Shown here: positions 18,615 through 27,466 of the stretch, in pieces
Layout of the letters: the number at the start of each line of letters is the position of its first letter
Numbering within the stretch: the first letter of the stretch is position 1
Origin: Caproiciproducens galactitolivorans
Lineage (GTDB): Bacteria > Bacillota > Clostridia > Oscillospirales > Acutalibacteraceae
Assembly: GCF_026672255.1 (NCBI RefSeq)
Contig: NZ_JAPOHA010000006.1
Location: forward strand, 1 to 64,000
Direction: 5' to 3'
Length of the DNA: 64,000 bases
Made by a program: the position numbers and the translations under genes
Notes under the pieces: model-generated
The model's database searches: none
What the model saw: only the letters and a program-made list of their open reading frames with translations
What the model was told of the DNA's origin: nothing

Positions 18615-19991
18615 TTATTTTGTGAACATGCGGTACATTGCCTCCAGGCAAATCTGTGCATGAACCATGAAACGGTCGATATCGATATTTTCATTCGTAT
18701 TGTGCAGACGGCGGTCCGGCTCATCCGGGAAGAAGGGACCGAACGCCACGGCGCGGCCTTTGAATGCGCGCGCATACGTGCCGCCCCCGGTTGCGTATAC
18801 GTCCGCCGGTTTCCCGGTTATCTCCGCGTAAGAATCCTGTAAAAGAGAAATAAACGGACTGCTCTCCGGGAGGAAAAGCGGTTTGGTATCGTTGTTCAGT
18901 TGGGATGCCAGCCCAAATTCCGCCGCCTGCTCCGCTATTTTCGAAAAGATTTTCTCTCCGTCTGCGGTAACGGGATACCGAATGTCAACTCCGACGGATG
19001 CTTCCCCGTCATGGATATTCACAAGCCCGATATTGAAGGTAAGCGGGCCTGACTCCTTATCCTGCTGGGAAACGCCAAGCGACTCGCCGTGAAGCTCCGT
19101 GCCGACCTTCGTATTCACAAACCGGACGAGACTGCCCAGTTCTTCTTCCTTGAAAACAACGCCGAGAAGTTTCATTAAATGTGTTGCAGAATTGAAGCCC
19201 TCCTGCGGCTGCATCGCATGCGACGCTTTTCCGACGGACGTAATTTTCGCGCCGTCCGTCGTTTTCTCAATCTCGAAATCCCCGGCAGCGTTTTTCGCGG
19301 CATCCTGCAATTTCCGGTATGTTTCTTCTGAACACACAACCTCCGCGATTGCTTTGGACGGTACGGCGTTCACGACCGTTCCGGCCGTGAATTCCTTGAT
19401 TACGGAATGTTCCTTTTTTGCGGATATGGTAAAGCGCATAATTCCCTTTTCACGATTGCAGATACCGTAATCGGAATCGGGGGTAAAGGCCATAACCGGC
19501 ATTTGTTCGGATTTCAGATACATTTCCAGGTCGTTGCTGCTGGTTTCCTCCCCCGCGCCGAAAATAACGCGAAGGCGGCGATTTCCTTTAATGTTCTCAT
19601 CCTTCAGGGCTTTTAAACAATAAAGCGCAACGATCGCCGCACCTTTGTCGTCTGCGGTGCCGCGGCCGAAATACAGATTTCCTTTTTTGGTAAGCGTAAA
19701 CGGGTCGGTGTCCCAGCCTTCGCCCTCCGGAACAATATCCATGTGCGCGACAACGGCGGCAACCTCGTCTCCCTCGCCGTACTCCGCGTGGCCGGCATAC
19801 CCGCCGATATTCTTCGTTGCAAAACCCATCCGGTCAGCCATATTTAAAATCGAGTCCATGGCTTTGGCCACTTCCCTGCCGAACGGCATTCCCTCCTCCG
19901 GCTTGCCCTGAACCGAAGGAATCGCAACCAGTTCCGCCAAATCTTTTATAATATCCTCACGGTAATTTAAAATTTTACTTCCAAAACGCAA
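18615..19991 (-). CDS. pepV: M20 family dipeptidase PepV (Sapep)
   Basis: A 458-residue zinc dipeptidase of the M20 PepV/Sapep group. The zinc and catalytic motifs are visible: H-M-D-I-V-P near residue 84, R-G-T-A-D-D-K-G near 114 and G-A-G-E-E-T near 149. The C-terminus carries T-G-G-G-T-Y-A-R with a later catalytic-like G-P-F-F-P-D. A lid/dimerisation segment occupies the middle. Length is normal (~465). Its role is cytoplasmic cleavage of Xaa-containing dipeptides. It is followed by the HD gene in a probable two-gene operon. A ribosome binding site GGAAG lies just upstream of the ATG. Confidence 0.9.
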   Translation of the reverse strand: MRFGSKILNYREDIIKDLAELVAIPSVQGKPEEGMPFGREVAKAMDSILNMADRMGFATKNIGGYAGHAEYGEGDEVAAVVAHMDIVPEGEGWDTDPFTLTKKGNLYFGRGTADDKGAAIVALYCLKALKDENIKGNRRLRVIFGAGEETSSNDLEMYLKSEQMPVMAFTPDSDYGICNREKGIMRFTISAKKEHSVIKEFTAGTVVNAVPSKAIAEVVCSEETYRKLQDAAKNAAGDFEIEKTTDGAKITSVGKASHAMQPQEGFNSATHLMKLLGVVFKEEELGSLVRFVNTKVGTELHGESLGVSQQDKESGPLTFNIGLVNIHDGEASVGVDIRYPVTADGEKIFSKIAEQAAEFGLASQLNNDTKPLFLPESSPFISLLQDSYAEITGKPADVYATGGGTYARAFKGRAVAFGPFFPDEPDRRLHNTNENIDIDRFMVHAQICLEAMYRMFTK

Positions 19992-20043
19992 TGCTGCCTC
20001 TTCCCTTCCTTAATTGTTGTTTTATTATATCACAAAATATCCC

Positions 20044-20073
20044 AAAAATTAAGAGCGAACCGAAGTCCGCTCT
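20044..20073 (-). terminator. Terminator of nagB
   Basis: On the minus strand AGAGCG and CGCTCT form a stem around a 10-nt loop, followed by TTAATTTTT. It lies 20 nt beyond the nagB stop. Confidence 0.75.
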
Positions 20074-20092
20074 ATAAAAAATCTTTGTAAAA

Positions 20093-20845
20093 TCAGTCAA
20101 TTGCAGACGGATTTTTCTCGCGAATCACTTTCAGCGCCGATTCATCGGCAACCACGGTCAGATCATTGTGAAGCTGAAGGATCGAAGCGGGAACTTCCGG
20201 TGTAACCGGCCCGAAAAGGGAACGGTACAAAATTTCCGCTTTGCTTTCTCCGTTTGCGACCAGCAAGATCTTTTTCGCCTGCATAATCGCTTTAATTCCC
20301 ATTGTGATTGCGTAACGCGGAACATCCGCCGCATTTTCGAAAAAGCGTGCATTCGCATCGATCGTTTTCTGTTTGAGTTTTACGCTGTGCGTCGTTTTAT
20401 CAAAATCAGAATCCGGCTCGTTGAAACCAATGTGGCCGGTATGGCCGATTCCCAAAAGCTGCAGATCGATTCCGCCAAGGCTGCTGATCACATGGTCATA
20501 GCGTTTGCACTCCGCGTCGAGATCCTTCGCCAGTCCGTTCGGAACGTTTGTGTTCTCCATCGGTATGTTGACATGTTTAAAAAAATTCGTATTCATATAA
20601 TAACGGTAGCTTTGATCGTGATCAGGCGACAAACCGCAATATTCATCCAGGTTAACGCTGTGAACTTTGGAAAAATCAACATCTCCCTTTTTGTACCATT
20701 CCGCGAGCTGGCTGTAAACACCAAGCGGCGTTGATCCGGTTGCCAGACCTAAAACGGAATGCGGAAACAGAATAACCTGAGCGGAAATAATATTCGCCGC
20801 TTTTCTGCTCATGCTTTGATAATCCGGTGCGCTGATGATTTTCAT
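20093..20845 (-). CDS. nagB: Glucosamine-6-phosphate deaminase
   Basis: A 250-residue NagB. Recognisable motifs are L-G-L-A-T-G-S-T-P (residues ~33-41, phosphate loop), N-L-D-E-Y near 66 with the catalytic Asp, G-I-G-x-x-G-H-I-G-F-N-E-P near 130-142 and the C-terminal T-V-V-A-D. Length is typical of the short Firmicutes type lacking the allosteric C-terminal extension of E. coli NagB. It converts glucosamine-6-phosphate to fructose-6-phosphate and ammonia, feeding amino-sugar carbon into glycolysis. It stands alone, with its own terminator and no nagA nearby. GGGAGATCC precedes the ATG. Confidence 0.93.
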   Translation of the reverse strand: MKIISAPDYQSMSRKAANIISAQVILFPHSVLGLATGSTPLGVYSQLAEWYKKGDVDFSKVHSVNLDEYCGLSPDHDQSYRYYMNTNFFKHVNIPMENTNVPNGLAKDLDAECKRYDHVISSLGGIDLQLLGIGHTGHIGFNEPDSDFDKTTHSVKLKQKTIDANARFFENAADVPRYAITMGIKAIMQAKKILLVANGESKAEILYRSLFGPVTPEVPASILQLHNDLTVVADESALKVIREKNPSAID

Positions 20846-20940
20846 TTGGATCTCCCTTTCCTTACATTAAAAAATAATTTTATTTTTATACCAAATATTA
20901 AAAATCTTTTCTACAACAGATTATAACACAAAATTCGAAA

Positions 20941-20980
20941 AAACTACAGAGCAAAATAGAACAATCTCACCCTGTAGTTT
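20941..20980 (-). terminator. Terminator of the GGDEF/EAL gene
   Basis: AAACTACAG and CTGTAGTTT form a 9-bp stem followed on the minus strand by a T-rich tract. It starts 9 nt beyond the stop of the c-di-GMP gene. Confidence 0.7.
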
Positions 20981-20988
20981 ATTTCTTT

Positions 20989-23247
20989 TTAGCAAGTTTT
21001 TAATGTATCGAGCAGCGTAATCGCATTTTCGCCTGAAACAGGCTTGCTGATGTAATACCCCTGAATCAGGCTGCACCCGCAATCGGAAATACACTGCGCC
21101 TGTTCCTGCGTCTCCACTCCCTCGGCAATCACCTTGAGGTTCAGACGATGCGCCAGACGGATAATCATATCGACAATATCCCTCCCCACCTTGTCGGAAA
21201 CAATTTCATCAATAAAGCTTTTATCAATTTTCACGGAATGGATCGGCAGTTCCTTTAAGTAAGCGAGAGACGAAAAACCGGTTCCGAAATCATCCAGATA
21301 TACACAGATGCCGCAGTCCGTGAGGATGCGCAGTTTTTTCACCACTTCGTCAAAAGATTCAATCAGGCAGGACTCCGTAATTTCAATCGCCACACTCTGC
21401 GGCTCCAGTTCGTAGTAGCGGAAGCGTTCGATGACATAATCCGTAAAATCCGCCTGCATCAGCTCCACCGGTGAAGTGTTAAAGGATACCCGAATGCCCG
21501 GATTCTTTATCCTTTTTGCAAAGGCAAATGTCTGGTTGATAACCGAACGGCCCAGCTGCTTAATAAAACCGGTTTCCTCCGCCAGTTCGATAAACTGTAT
21601 CGGGGGAACCATCCCGAATTTTGCACTATTCCAGCGGGCCAGCGATTCGAAGCCGACGATTGCTTTTTTGTCATAGTCGTACTGCGGCTGATAGTAACAG
21701 GTGAGTTCGTCGTTATATATGGAAAATTTCAGTTCCGACAGCATTTGAAAACGCCGCTCAATGGACGTGCCGAACTGGTCGTTAAAGATTTCATAGCCCC
21801 CTTTTGACGACCTTTTCGCCTCTTGCAGTACAAATTCTCCCCGGTTAATAATATCATCAAATTTATTTTCATTCACAACTTCGCTGTAATGAAAGAGGAC
21901 GGCGCCGATACTGCAGGTTAACTGGATAACATTTTTCTGCACAAGAAAAGGTTTCTTAAATAATTCAACAATCTTTTTTGCGAATTCCTCCAGCTGCGCG
22001 GTTGTGCTGATATCGGAAATAAACAAAGCGTATTCATCGCCGCCGATTCTTCCGATAATATTCTTGTCGCCGGTGAACGCTGCCAGGCGCGCGGCAGCAG
22101 CGGCAAGAAACTCGTCTCCGATGTCATTGCCGAACGTATTGTTTACAGAACGAAAATTATCCACGTCGAGAAAAAAAGCTCCGCCTGTTTTGCAGTTCGT
22201 AAGGTTGAACCAGTCTTTTATATTTCTTTTCATTCCTTTTCGGTTCGGCAGATCGGTTAGCGCATCGTTATAGGTAAAATGACTGATTTCCTCTTCCTGG
22301 CGAAGCTTTGCTTCATATGTATTCTTTTTCAGCTTGAAAAAGTAAGCCGCGAAAACAAGAAATTCGAGGACCAGAAAGGCGATTAGAATCCCGCTCATAA
22401 CAAGGATTTTGTTTGCCTGCGCCATAATTTTATTTTCATCTACCGTAACGGCAAACATCCAGCCGTCGGTACCCTGAATCGCGCTGTAACCGATCAGATT
22501 TGCCGCACCGTTTATAACACATGCACCCTTGCCGGATTGATTCTGCCGAAAATCCCTCTGCATTCTTTCCAGTTCATTTTTATCCGACTGCGCCCCGATA
22601 TATTGAAAAAAATGATCGATTTCATTTTGGCCGGCTTTGCTGGAAATAACGGAACCATCCGGGGATAAAACATAAACGGAAGTATCCGCCCCGGCCACAA
22701 TGTTATCCATAATATTCAGGTCACCGTTATTTTCGGCAGTTGCCACGATAACCCCGTTCACATTATTATTCCGGATAATCGGAACCGCATAAGCGATAAT
22801 CTTACAATTTGCATCGAAAGGATCCATCAGCTCACCCGATGTATTTGCATATCCTTCCATTGCCCTTTGAAAATAATCGCGCTTATCCACCCGGACAGTT
22901 TTTCCGTCATTGGTAACCGCAAGGCCGGTTTTATCGGCATAACCGACTCTTAAAAAGTTTTTTCGTTTTGCTTCGCCGGAAAGAATCCGGATTTTATCCT
23001 CTGTATGACCGGGTTCTGAAAACTCTTCCTGATCGGAAAGGGTGCTGAGTGCATCCAGATTCCCCATAATGGACACATGAACCGCACTTGCACCCTGCTC
23101 GGAAATTTGCTGAAGCGAGGACTGGGTACTTGATGTAAGAATACTGCGCACCCCATAGACAAAACCGATCCCTATTGCAAGCAGTAATAGCACGATTATA
23201 GTGATTGCAGCAATTATTTTATTCTTTTTAAACACGCAATCACTCAT
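20989..23247 (-). CDS. Membrane GGDEF-EAL c-di-GMP signalling protein
   Basis: A 752-residue protein. An N-terminal helix (about 10-32) and a second near 280-303 flank a periplasmic-type Cache sensor domain (~35-275). A GGDEF domain follows (~325-485) whose active-site motif reads R-I-G-G-D-E-Y (near 402), the last residue being Tyr rather than Phe. A C-terminal EAL domain (~500-750) reads E-S-L-A-R in place of E-A-L, but keeps F-N near the next strand, E-I-T-E, D-D-F-G-T-G, K-I-D and E-G-V-E-T. It is therefore probably an active phosphodiesterase, with uncertain cyclase activity. It is monocistronic with its own terminator. The ribosome binding site is weak. Confidence 0.9.
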   Translation of the reverse strand: MSDCVFKKNKIIAAITIIVLLLLAIGIGFVYGVRSILTSSTQSSLQQISEQGASAVHVSIMGNLDALSTLSDQEEFSEPGHTEDKIRILSGEAKRKNFLRVGYADKTGLAVTNDGKTVRVDKRDYFQRAMEGYANTSGELMDPFDANCKIIAYAVPIIRNNNVNGVIVATAENNGDLNIMDNIVAGADTSVYVLSPDGSVISSKAGQNEIDHFFQYIGAQSDKNELERMQRDFRQNQSGKGACVINGAANLIGYSAIQGTDGWMFAVTVDENKIMAQANKILVMSGILIAFLVLEFLVFAAYFFKLKKNTYEAKLRQEEEISHFTYNDALTDLPNRKGMKRNIKDWFNLTNCKTGGAFFLDVDNFRSVNNTFGNDIGDEFLAAAAARLAAFTGDKNIIGRIGGDEYALFISDISTTAQLEEFAKKIVELFKKPFLVQKNVIQLTCSIGAVLFHYSEVVNENKFDDIINRGEFVLQEAKRSSKGGYEIFNDQFGTSIERRFQMLSELKFSIYNDELTCYYQPQYDYDKKAIVGFESLARWNSAKFGMVPPIQFIELAEETGFIKQLGRSVINQTFAFAKRIKNPGIRVSFNTSPVELMQADFTDYVIERFRYYELEPQSVAIEITESCLIESFDEVVKKLRILTDCGICVYLDDFGTGFSSLAYLKELPIHSVKIDKSFIDEIVSDKVGRDIVDMIIRLAHRLNLKVIAEGVETQEQAQCISDCGCSLIQGYYISKPVSGENAITLLDTLKTC

Positions 23248-23426
23248 TTCTATTTCATTATACGTTATTTCGACGTAATTTTTTGAATCATCTGAAACAG
23301 GTAGTTTTTAGTCAAAATATACTATTATAAATATTATCGGTCTTCTATTTTAAAATTTAAGCGAAAATGTATAAATTCATCCACCCTGCAAACAATTCGA
23401 ATAGAAACCAAACGGGGTGATATAGG

Positions 23427-23816
23427 ATGAAAAAAAATGCATTAATCTTTTTAACGGGAGGAACCATTTATCCGACACTGGAAATCCTTTGCAGAGGCAA
23501 AACGGATATTTCCATGGCCGCCGCGGGGGGAATCTGCCTGTGTTTAATCAACCGCGTCTGCAACCACGATATGAAATTGAAACCGCTGCCGGTAAAATGT
23601 TTCGTAGGTTCGGGAATTATCACAGTTGTGGAATTCGTTATCGGCATGATTGTAAATGTTGTGCTGAAATTAAACGTATGGGATTATTCCTCCATGCCCC
23701 TCAACGTAATGGGGCAGATCTGCGTTCCTTTCTCCATGCTGTGGTGCCTGCTTACCATTCCGGCAATGGGACTCTGCGCACTATGTGAAAAATCACATTT
23801 TATAGCGAAACAATGA
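23427..23816 (+). CDS. Small integral membrane protein, CmpB-type permease family
   Basis: A 129-residue membrane protein with about four helices (6-24, 28-42, 55-80 and 95-122). The L-T-G-G-T-I-Y-P-T-L-E start and W-D-Y-S-x-x-P-L-N-V-M-G-Q-I-C motif match the family annotated as putative ABC transporter permease (PF06541). In this family no ABC partner is usually found, so the function is really unknown. GGGGTGATATAGG precedes the ATG. It is a single gene, followed by a GC-rich terminator, and is one of the few plus-strand genes in this region. Confidence 0.75.
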   Translation: MKKNALIFLTGGTIYPTLEILCRGKTDISMAAAGGICLCLINRVCNHDMKLKPLPVKCFVGSGIITVVEFVIGMIVNVVLKLNVWDYSSMPLNVMGQICVPFSMLWCLLTIPAMGLCALCEKSHFIAKQ

Positions 23817-23819
23817 AAA

Positions 23820-23844
23820 TCCGCCCCTGTAATCATAGGGCGGA
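23820..23844 (+). terminator. Terminator after the small membrane protein
   Basis: TCCGCCC and GGGCGGA form a stem starting 4 nt past the stop, followed by GAAAACTTTTCTT. Confidence 0.6.
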
Positions 23845-23964
23845 GAAAACTTTTCTTGGTAATTTGCACGAAGCAGTTTCGTTCTTTTCGTATACAATTT
23901 TGAAATATTTTCCTTGCCAAACTGTTAAATTACAAAACATCTCTTTTTTCGATTTTATTCGCTA

Positions 23965-23993
23965 TTGAAAAAATAAAGTACATCTACTATAAT
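23965..23993 (+). promoter_or_regulatory. Promoter of the 84-residue small gene
   Basis: TTGAAA (23965-23970), 17-bp spacer, TATAAT (23988-23993). The -35 region is embedded in T-T-C-G-C-T-A-T-T-G, also present at the same place before the related gene at 46435. Start of transcription would be near 24000, about 50 nt before the ATG. Confidence 0.65.
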
Positions 23994-24048
23994 TTAATCG
24001 TGGTAGACGGTTGTACAACAGGTCGTAAAGAGAAAGGAAGTGTTGTAA

Positions 24049-24303
24049 ATGCAAAAAATTTTAGTAAGCCTTGACTCTGTAAAAAGGAAACTGTCGGAAA
24101 TTGAAAATGATAATATGGAGTACATTGAGTTTAACATTGTTCCAAGGCAAGTAGATAATAAATACATACATCCTGCCTTTCTGCATTTCGATGGTCTGTC
24201 TGAAAACGGATTTCGAAAGGATTACGAAAGCATCGATGCTCTCCCACTGTGGACAGTCAGTCCATACAAATATAAACCGATTCTGATTCCTTTAACCTAT
24301 TAA
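24049..24303 (+). CDS. Small conserved protein, paralogue of the gene at 46435
   Basis: An 84-residue soluble protein. It shares the pattern P-A-F-L-H-F-[DE]-G-[LV]-S-E-x-G and K-D-Y-E-S-I-D with the 77-residue protein encoded at 46435-46668 inside the serine-recombinase element. The N-termini are also alike (M-Q-K-I). I do not recognise a family or function. AGAAAGGAAG lies upstream of the ATG. It is monocistronic, between a membrane-protein gene and a methyltransferase on the other strand. The two paralogues share a similar promoter, suggesting common regulation. The C-terminal ~20 residues differ between them. Confidence 0.65.
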   Translation: MQKILVSLDSVKRKLSEIENDNMEYIEFNIVPRQVDNKYIHPAFLHFDGLSENGFRKDYESIDALPLWTVSPYKYKPILIPLTY

Positions 24304-24346
24304 TGGGATTTCGCTTACAACCAGCTGCCATAGAAACCGTAAAAGT

Positions 24347-24367
24347 CCCCCCGGCAAAACCGGGGGG
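24347..24367. terminator. Strong GC hairpin after the small gene
   Basis: CCCCCCGG and CCGGGGGG form a perfect 8-bp stem with a CAAAA loop. It has no long T-run on the plus strand, so it may be a terminator or a structured remnant. It lies 44 nt past the stop of the small gene. Confidence 0.5.
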
Positions 24368-24494
24368 CTTCATATGTACGGGCAAAACCCTGTATGAAAG
24401 TTTTTTGAACTCTTGGCAAGCCGGAATGATAAGACACTGACAGCGTTCCATAAAACCGTTTTATCGTGCTTGCCTCAAAGATGCATAAGAAAAA

Positions 24495-24518
24495 GCACCC
24501 TGCCGCCAAACAGGATGC
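24495..24518 (-). terminator. Terminator of the methyltransferase gene
   Basis: On the minus strand GCATCCTG pairs with CAGGGTGC (one G.U) and is followed by TTTTTCTT. It begins just past the methyltransferase stop. Confidence 0.75.
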
Positions 24519-24530
24519 CAATTTATTTTA

Positions 24531-25151
24531 TCATTTCTCAGTTAATGTAACAACCCCTGAACAATAGGATATTTTATGGAATTTTGCACTGCAAAAATGC
24601 GGTGCTAATTTTTTAAAAATAATATAACTTTCATCGTTATCCCAGTTTTCCCCACTGTTTGCCTTACATTCTTCAAGTTCTTTTTCAGTTTCGAAAGCAA
24701 CATCACCTATCAAGATTTTCCCATCCGGACGAAGAGACCTTTGTAATTTATGAATAAAAGCTATCTTTTGCTCATCGTTCAAATGATGGATCGCATAAGT
24801 GCAAATAATAAAATCAAACTTTATATTTTCGATCTCCGGCGGCAGTCCATTTGAAAAATCATATTGTATTAGTTCTGCTTTCGGCATTTTATTTTTAGCA
24901 ATCTCAATCATCTTTTCTGAAAAGTCAATACCATAAATATCGAAACCATCATCGTAAAGCTTTTTTGTTAATATCCCCGTGCCAAAACCGATATCGAAAA
25001 CAGATGCATTCTCCTTTTGTTTAACGGTTCTATAAATCTGGTTCAGAACGTTTTTATAGCCTGCGAAAGGATATTCATTTGTTTCTTCACTTAGGCTTAC
25101 ACTTTTATCATATCCGTTTGCCCATAAATCGAAGCCTTCTCTATCTAACAT
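24531..25151 (-). CDS. Class I SAM-dependent methyltransferase
   Basis: A 206-residue Rossmann-fold methyltransferase. Motif I reads V-F-D-I-G-F-G-T-G (about residues 55-63). Y-G-I-D-F-S follows for ribose binding, and F-I-I-C-T-Y-A-I-H-H is the post-II region, typical of the UbiE/Methyltransf_25 group. It resembles YrrT-like small-molecule methyltransferases; the substrate is unknown. The start was set at the second of two tandem ATGs because GGGAGG lies 6 nt upstream of it; the first ATG at 25154 is only 3 nt from it. It is a single gene with its own terminator. Confidence 0.8.
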   Translation of the reverse strand: MLDREGFDLWANGYDKSVSLSEETNEYPFAGYKNVLNQIYRTVKQKENASVFDIGFGTGILTKKLYDDGFDIYGIDFSEKMIEIAKNKMPKAELIQYDFSNGLPPEIENIKFDFIICTYAIHHLNDEQKIAFIHKLQRSLRPDGKILIGDVAFETEKELEECKANSGENWDNDESYIIFKKLAPHFCSAKFHKISYCSGVVTLTEK

Positions 25152-25365
25152 CATATTCCTCCCGCAAAATATCAATATATTATATAACGCTATAGTATCA
25201 TAAAATTTGAAAGGTTTAAAGCTTTAAATAATTCTTATTTTTGATTTTTCCTTTTATTTGAATTAGAATTTGGAAATTTCCCGGACAGCCGTTTCCATTC
25301 TCACCGTGCTGATATAGATGGATAATTATTGTCGATCTACACATGCTAAATTCGAGGTGATGATT

Positions 25366-25548
25366 TTGGAATTTCCGAACGGATTTATGATGCCGATTTG
25401 GATACAACAGGCTTTCAGCGGCGATTCCGATCTTGAACGCTATTTTCATTCGCTCCCGGAAGAAGTTCAGAAAGCTTTAATCAATGAAGATATCCATTCT
25501 GAAAGAAGCCTTCGCGACAGCATCGAAAGGTATAAGCTTAAGGAATAG
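25366..25548 (+). CDS. Small uncharacterised protein
   Basis: A 60-residue acidic protein with L-E-F-P-N-G-F-M-M-P-I-W, Y-F-H-S-L-P-E-E-V-Q and S-L-R-D-S-I-E-R-Y patterns that look like a genuine helical protein rather than chance coding. I do not recognise a family. The start is probably TTG at 25366, since GAGGTGAT sits at the right distance; ATG at 25360 is too close to GAGG, and upstream ATG 25318 lacks a ribosome binding site. It converges on the tRNA-Leu gene. Confidence 0.5.
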   Translation: MEFPNGFMMPIWIQQAFSGDSDLERYFHSLPEEVQKALINEDIHSERSLRDSIERYKLKE

Positions 25549-25639
25549 TTTTACAGTATTGCGGTCTTGCCTGATTGCGGGGCCGCATTTCTTTTCGTAA
25601 TAAAAAGCAGGATGACCATTTCGCAAAGATTAAATTACA

Positions 25640-25679
25640 AAACCGCACCGTTACGAAAAAATCAGTAACGGTGCGGTTT
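25640..25679 (-). terminator. Terminator after tRNA-Leu
   Basis: AAACCGCACCGTTAC and GTAACGGTGCGGTTT form a perfect 15-bp stem flanked by A and T runs, just past the 3' end of the tRNA. It can also serve the small plus-strand gene that ends at 25548. Confidence 0.85.
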
Positions 25680-25685
25680 TTACTT

Positions 25686-25770
25686 TGGTGCGCGAGACGA
25701 GACTTGAACTCGTACGTCATACAACACACGCCCCTCAAACGTGCCTGTCTGCCAATTCCAGCACTCGCGC
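25686..25770 (-). tRNA. tRNA-Leu (anticodon GAG)
   Basis: The minus strand gives an 85-nt tRNA including an encoded CCA. The acceptor stem GCGCGAG pairs with CTCGCGC. The D-loop contains GGCAGAC, the anticodon loop reads TTGAGGG with anticodon GAG (Leu, CUC/CUU), a long variable arm is present as expected for class II tRNA-Leu, and the T-loop is GTTCAAGTC. Confidence 0.95.
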
Positions 25771-25822
25771 GACTCAGCAAGGAGTATTATATCATTATCG
25801 GCTGGACAATGTCAACCCCATT

Positions 25823-26419
25823 TTATGAATTTTTAAAAAGTTTGTCGATGAGCCTGCAAAACGCATCGTAGCTGAGAATACTGTTCAAAACCCCAACCAT
25901 CGAGTTCGGGGCCAGATGCTCGGGCAGGGAAAGTTCTTTCAGCAGAACCGCCCTTCTTTGCGCGCTGTTTTCCCCGCCGGAAAGGCCGGCCAGGTACAGA
26001 TCCGTCTTTGTAATTTTGCGCCCTGCCGGTTTTTCATCCGAGTCGCAGACCACACCGGCACGCCGCAGGGCGTCAATGATCACTTCGGCGGGTACGCCCT
26101 CCACTCCAAGCTTTCCTTCCTGAGACGGCTTATCCTTCCGCCTTTCTTTGCCAAGAATGTCGGGAATATAGGCATGCTTGATCTTATCGGGGCTGACAGC
26201 ACCCGAAAGGTAATGGCGGATCAGAAAGCCCGCGGAATCGCTGTCGGTTAAAACAAGGAGGCCGCGCGCATCCGCAAGCCGGCGGATCATATCCATCTGC
26301 TTTTTATTTTTAAATATTTGAAAGCCGTTCGTTTCAATAATCAGGCCGTCGATCATCGAAGACAGCTTGATTTTATCATATTTTCCCTCAACAATAACCG
26401 CTTCCTTGATTTTAATCAA
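25823..26419 (-). CDS. RNase M5-like Toprim protein (DUF4093)
   Basis: A 198-residue protein with an N-terminal Toprim domain: V-I-V-E-G-K-Y-D near residue 10 (catalytic Glu), L-T-D-S-D-S-A-G near 57 (Asp-x-Asp). The C-terminal half (from ~110) matches the DUF4093 extension found in Clostridia ribonuclease M5 relatives. RNase M5 matures 5S rRNA; the clostridial version is assumed to do the same. It overlaps the end of holA by 4 nt (ATGA), suggesting cotranslation. No rRNA operon is in the window. Length is close to RnmV (~185). Confidence 0.8.
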   Translation of the reverse strand: MIKIKEAVIVEGKYDKIKLSSMIDGLIIETNGFQIFKNKKQMDMIRRLADARGLLVLTDSDSAGFLIRHYLSGAVSPDKIKHAYIPDILGKERRKDKPSQEGKLGVEGVPAEVIIDALRRAGVVCDSDEKPAGRKITKTDLYLAGLSGGENSAQRRAVLLKELSLPEHLAPNSMVGVLNSILSYDAFCRLIDKLFKNS

Positions 26420-27465
26420 GCCGTCCGCTCCTTTTCCGCAATCAGCAATAGCTCCGCAATCAGTTTTTCCATGACGATGCGCCGATCGCCGCGCGCGCCT
26501 TTCAGCGCGGTATCCGCTTGAAGAAGCGCCCGCAGACTCTGCCGGAGCATGTAAGTTGTAAGCCTTGCTCCGTCCCGTTCCGCATTGGTAAGCCGGAATT
26601 CTTTCCGGGCGTAATCAAAATATTTTGCCGGCTCCGTTGCGCCGAAGCCGCCCTGCACGGACATCCGGACACGGTACATATCGATATACGCGGAAGACAG
26701 GACCGCTAAAACGGATACCGGTTCTTCGTTCTGCTGAAACAAAAGGTCCAGCACCCTATACGCCCTGTCGTAATCTCCCGAAACAATCGCTTTCGATAGA
26801 TCATATACCCTCGCTTCCAGATTTTTCACCACGAGCTGATCAATCGTCTGCGCGGTTATTTCTCCTTCTTTAACGTACGCACACAGCTTTTCCAGCTCAT
26901 TAAAAAGCGTCTGCATGGAATTTCCGCAGTACCGAACGATACGGCCCGCATTCTGCCGCGAAAGCTCACAGCCGCGTTTTCCGGCCGCGGAACACAGCGC
27001 CTTTTCAAGATCGGGGTTGGAACGTTTCTTTATCTGAACCGTAACGCCCGCTTCATTTGCTAAACCGATAAACTTTTTCCATTTCTTATTGACTTTATAA
27101 TCGATTTCAATAGAAGGAAGATAAATGACCAATACCGTGGAGTCCGGTATGTTTTTCACCAGTTCTTCCAGTTTCGCGGCTTCCTGCGCCCGCAGGCTTT
27201 CCACGTTCAAATCGGATACGGCAACGCACTTGCATTCCGCCATAAACGGGAGGGCCTCCACTGCGGAAGCAATCTCATCAATGGAAGCGGTATCATCGAA
27301 CTGCTGTAGGTTAAAATCCGGAAAAACCTTTCCGCCCGCCTTTGCTGTCAATTTCTTCGCATAAAAGTCAATCAGATATTTTTCTTCTCCGTGCAGAAGG
27401 TACAGCCTGGAAAAACTGGATTTTTCGATTTGCTTTTTCAGTTCCGCTTCGGTAATCTCTGGCAA
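26416..27465 (-). CDS. holA: DNA polymerase III subunit delta
   Basis: A 349-residue HolA, the clamp-loader delta subunit. It begins with the family pattern Y-L-L-H-G-E-E-K-Y-L-I near residue 22. Residues ~50-140 hold the AAA+-like domain without a functional ATP site, as usual for delta. The C-terminal collar domain has R-Q-S-L-R-A-L-L-Q-A-D near 318. Length is normal (~340). It follows comEC with 1 nt between genes and overlaps the RNase M5-like gene. The comEC-holA order is common in Firmicutes. Confidence 0.9.
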   Translation of the reverse strand: MPEITEAELKKQIEKSSFSRLYLLHGEEKYLIDFYAKKLTAKAGGKVFPDFNLQQFDDTASIDEIASAVEALPFMAECKCVAVSDLNVESLRAQEAAKLEELVKNIPDSTVLVIYLPSIEIDYKVNKKWKKFIGLANEAGVTVQIKKRSNPDLEKALCSAAGKRGCELSRQNAGRIVRYCGNSMQTLFNELEKLCAYVKEGEITAQTIDQLVVKNLEARVYDLSKAIVSGDYDRAYRVLDLLFQQNEEPVSVLAVLSSAYIDMYRVRMSVQGGFGATEPAKYFDYARKEFRLTNAERDGARLTTYMLRQSLRALLQADTALKGARGDRRIVMEKLIAELLLIAEKERTA

Positions 27466-27466
27466 A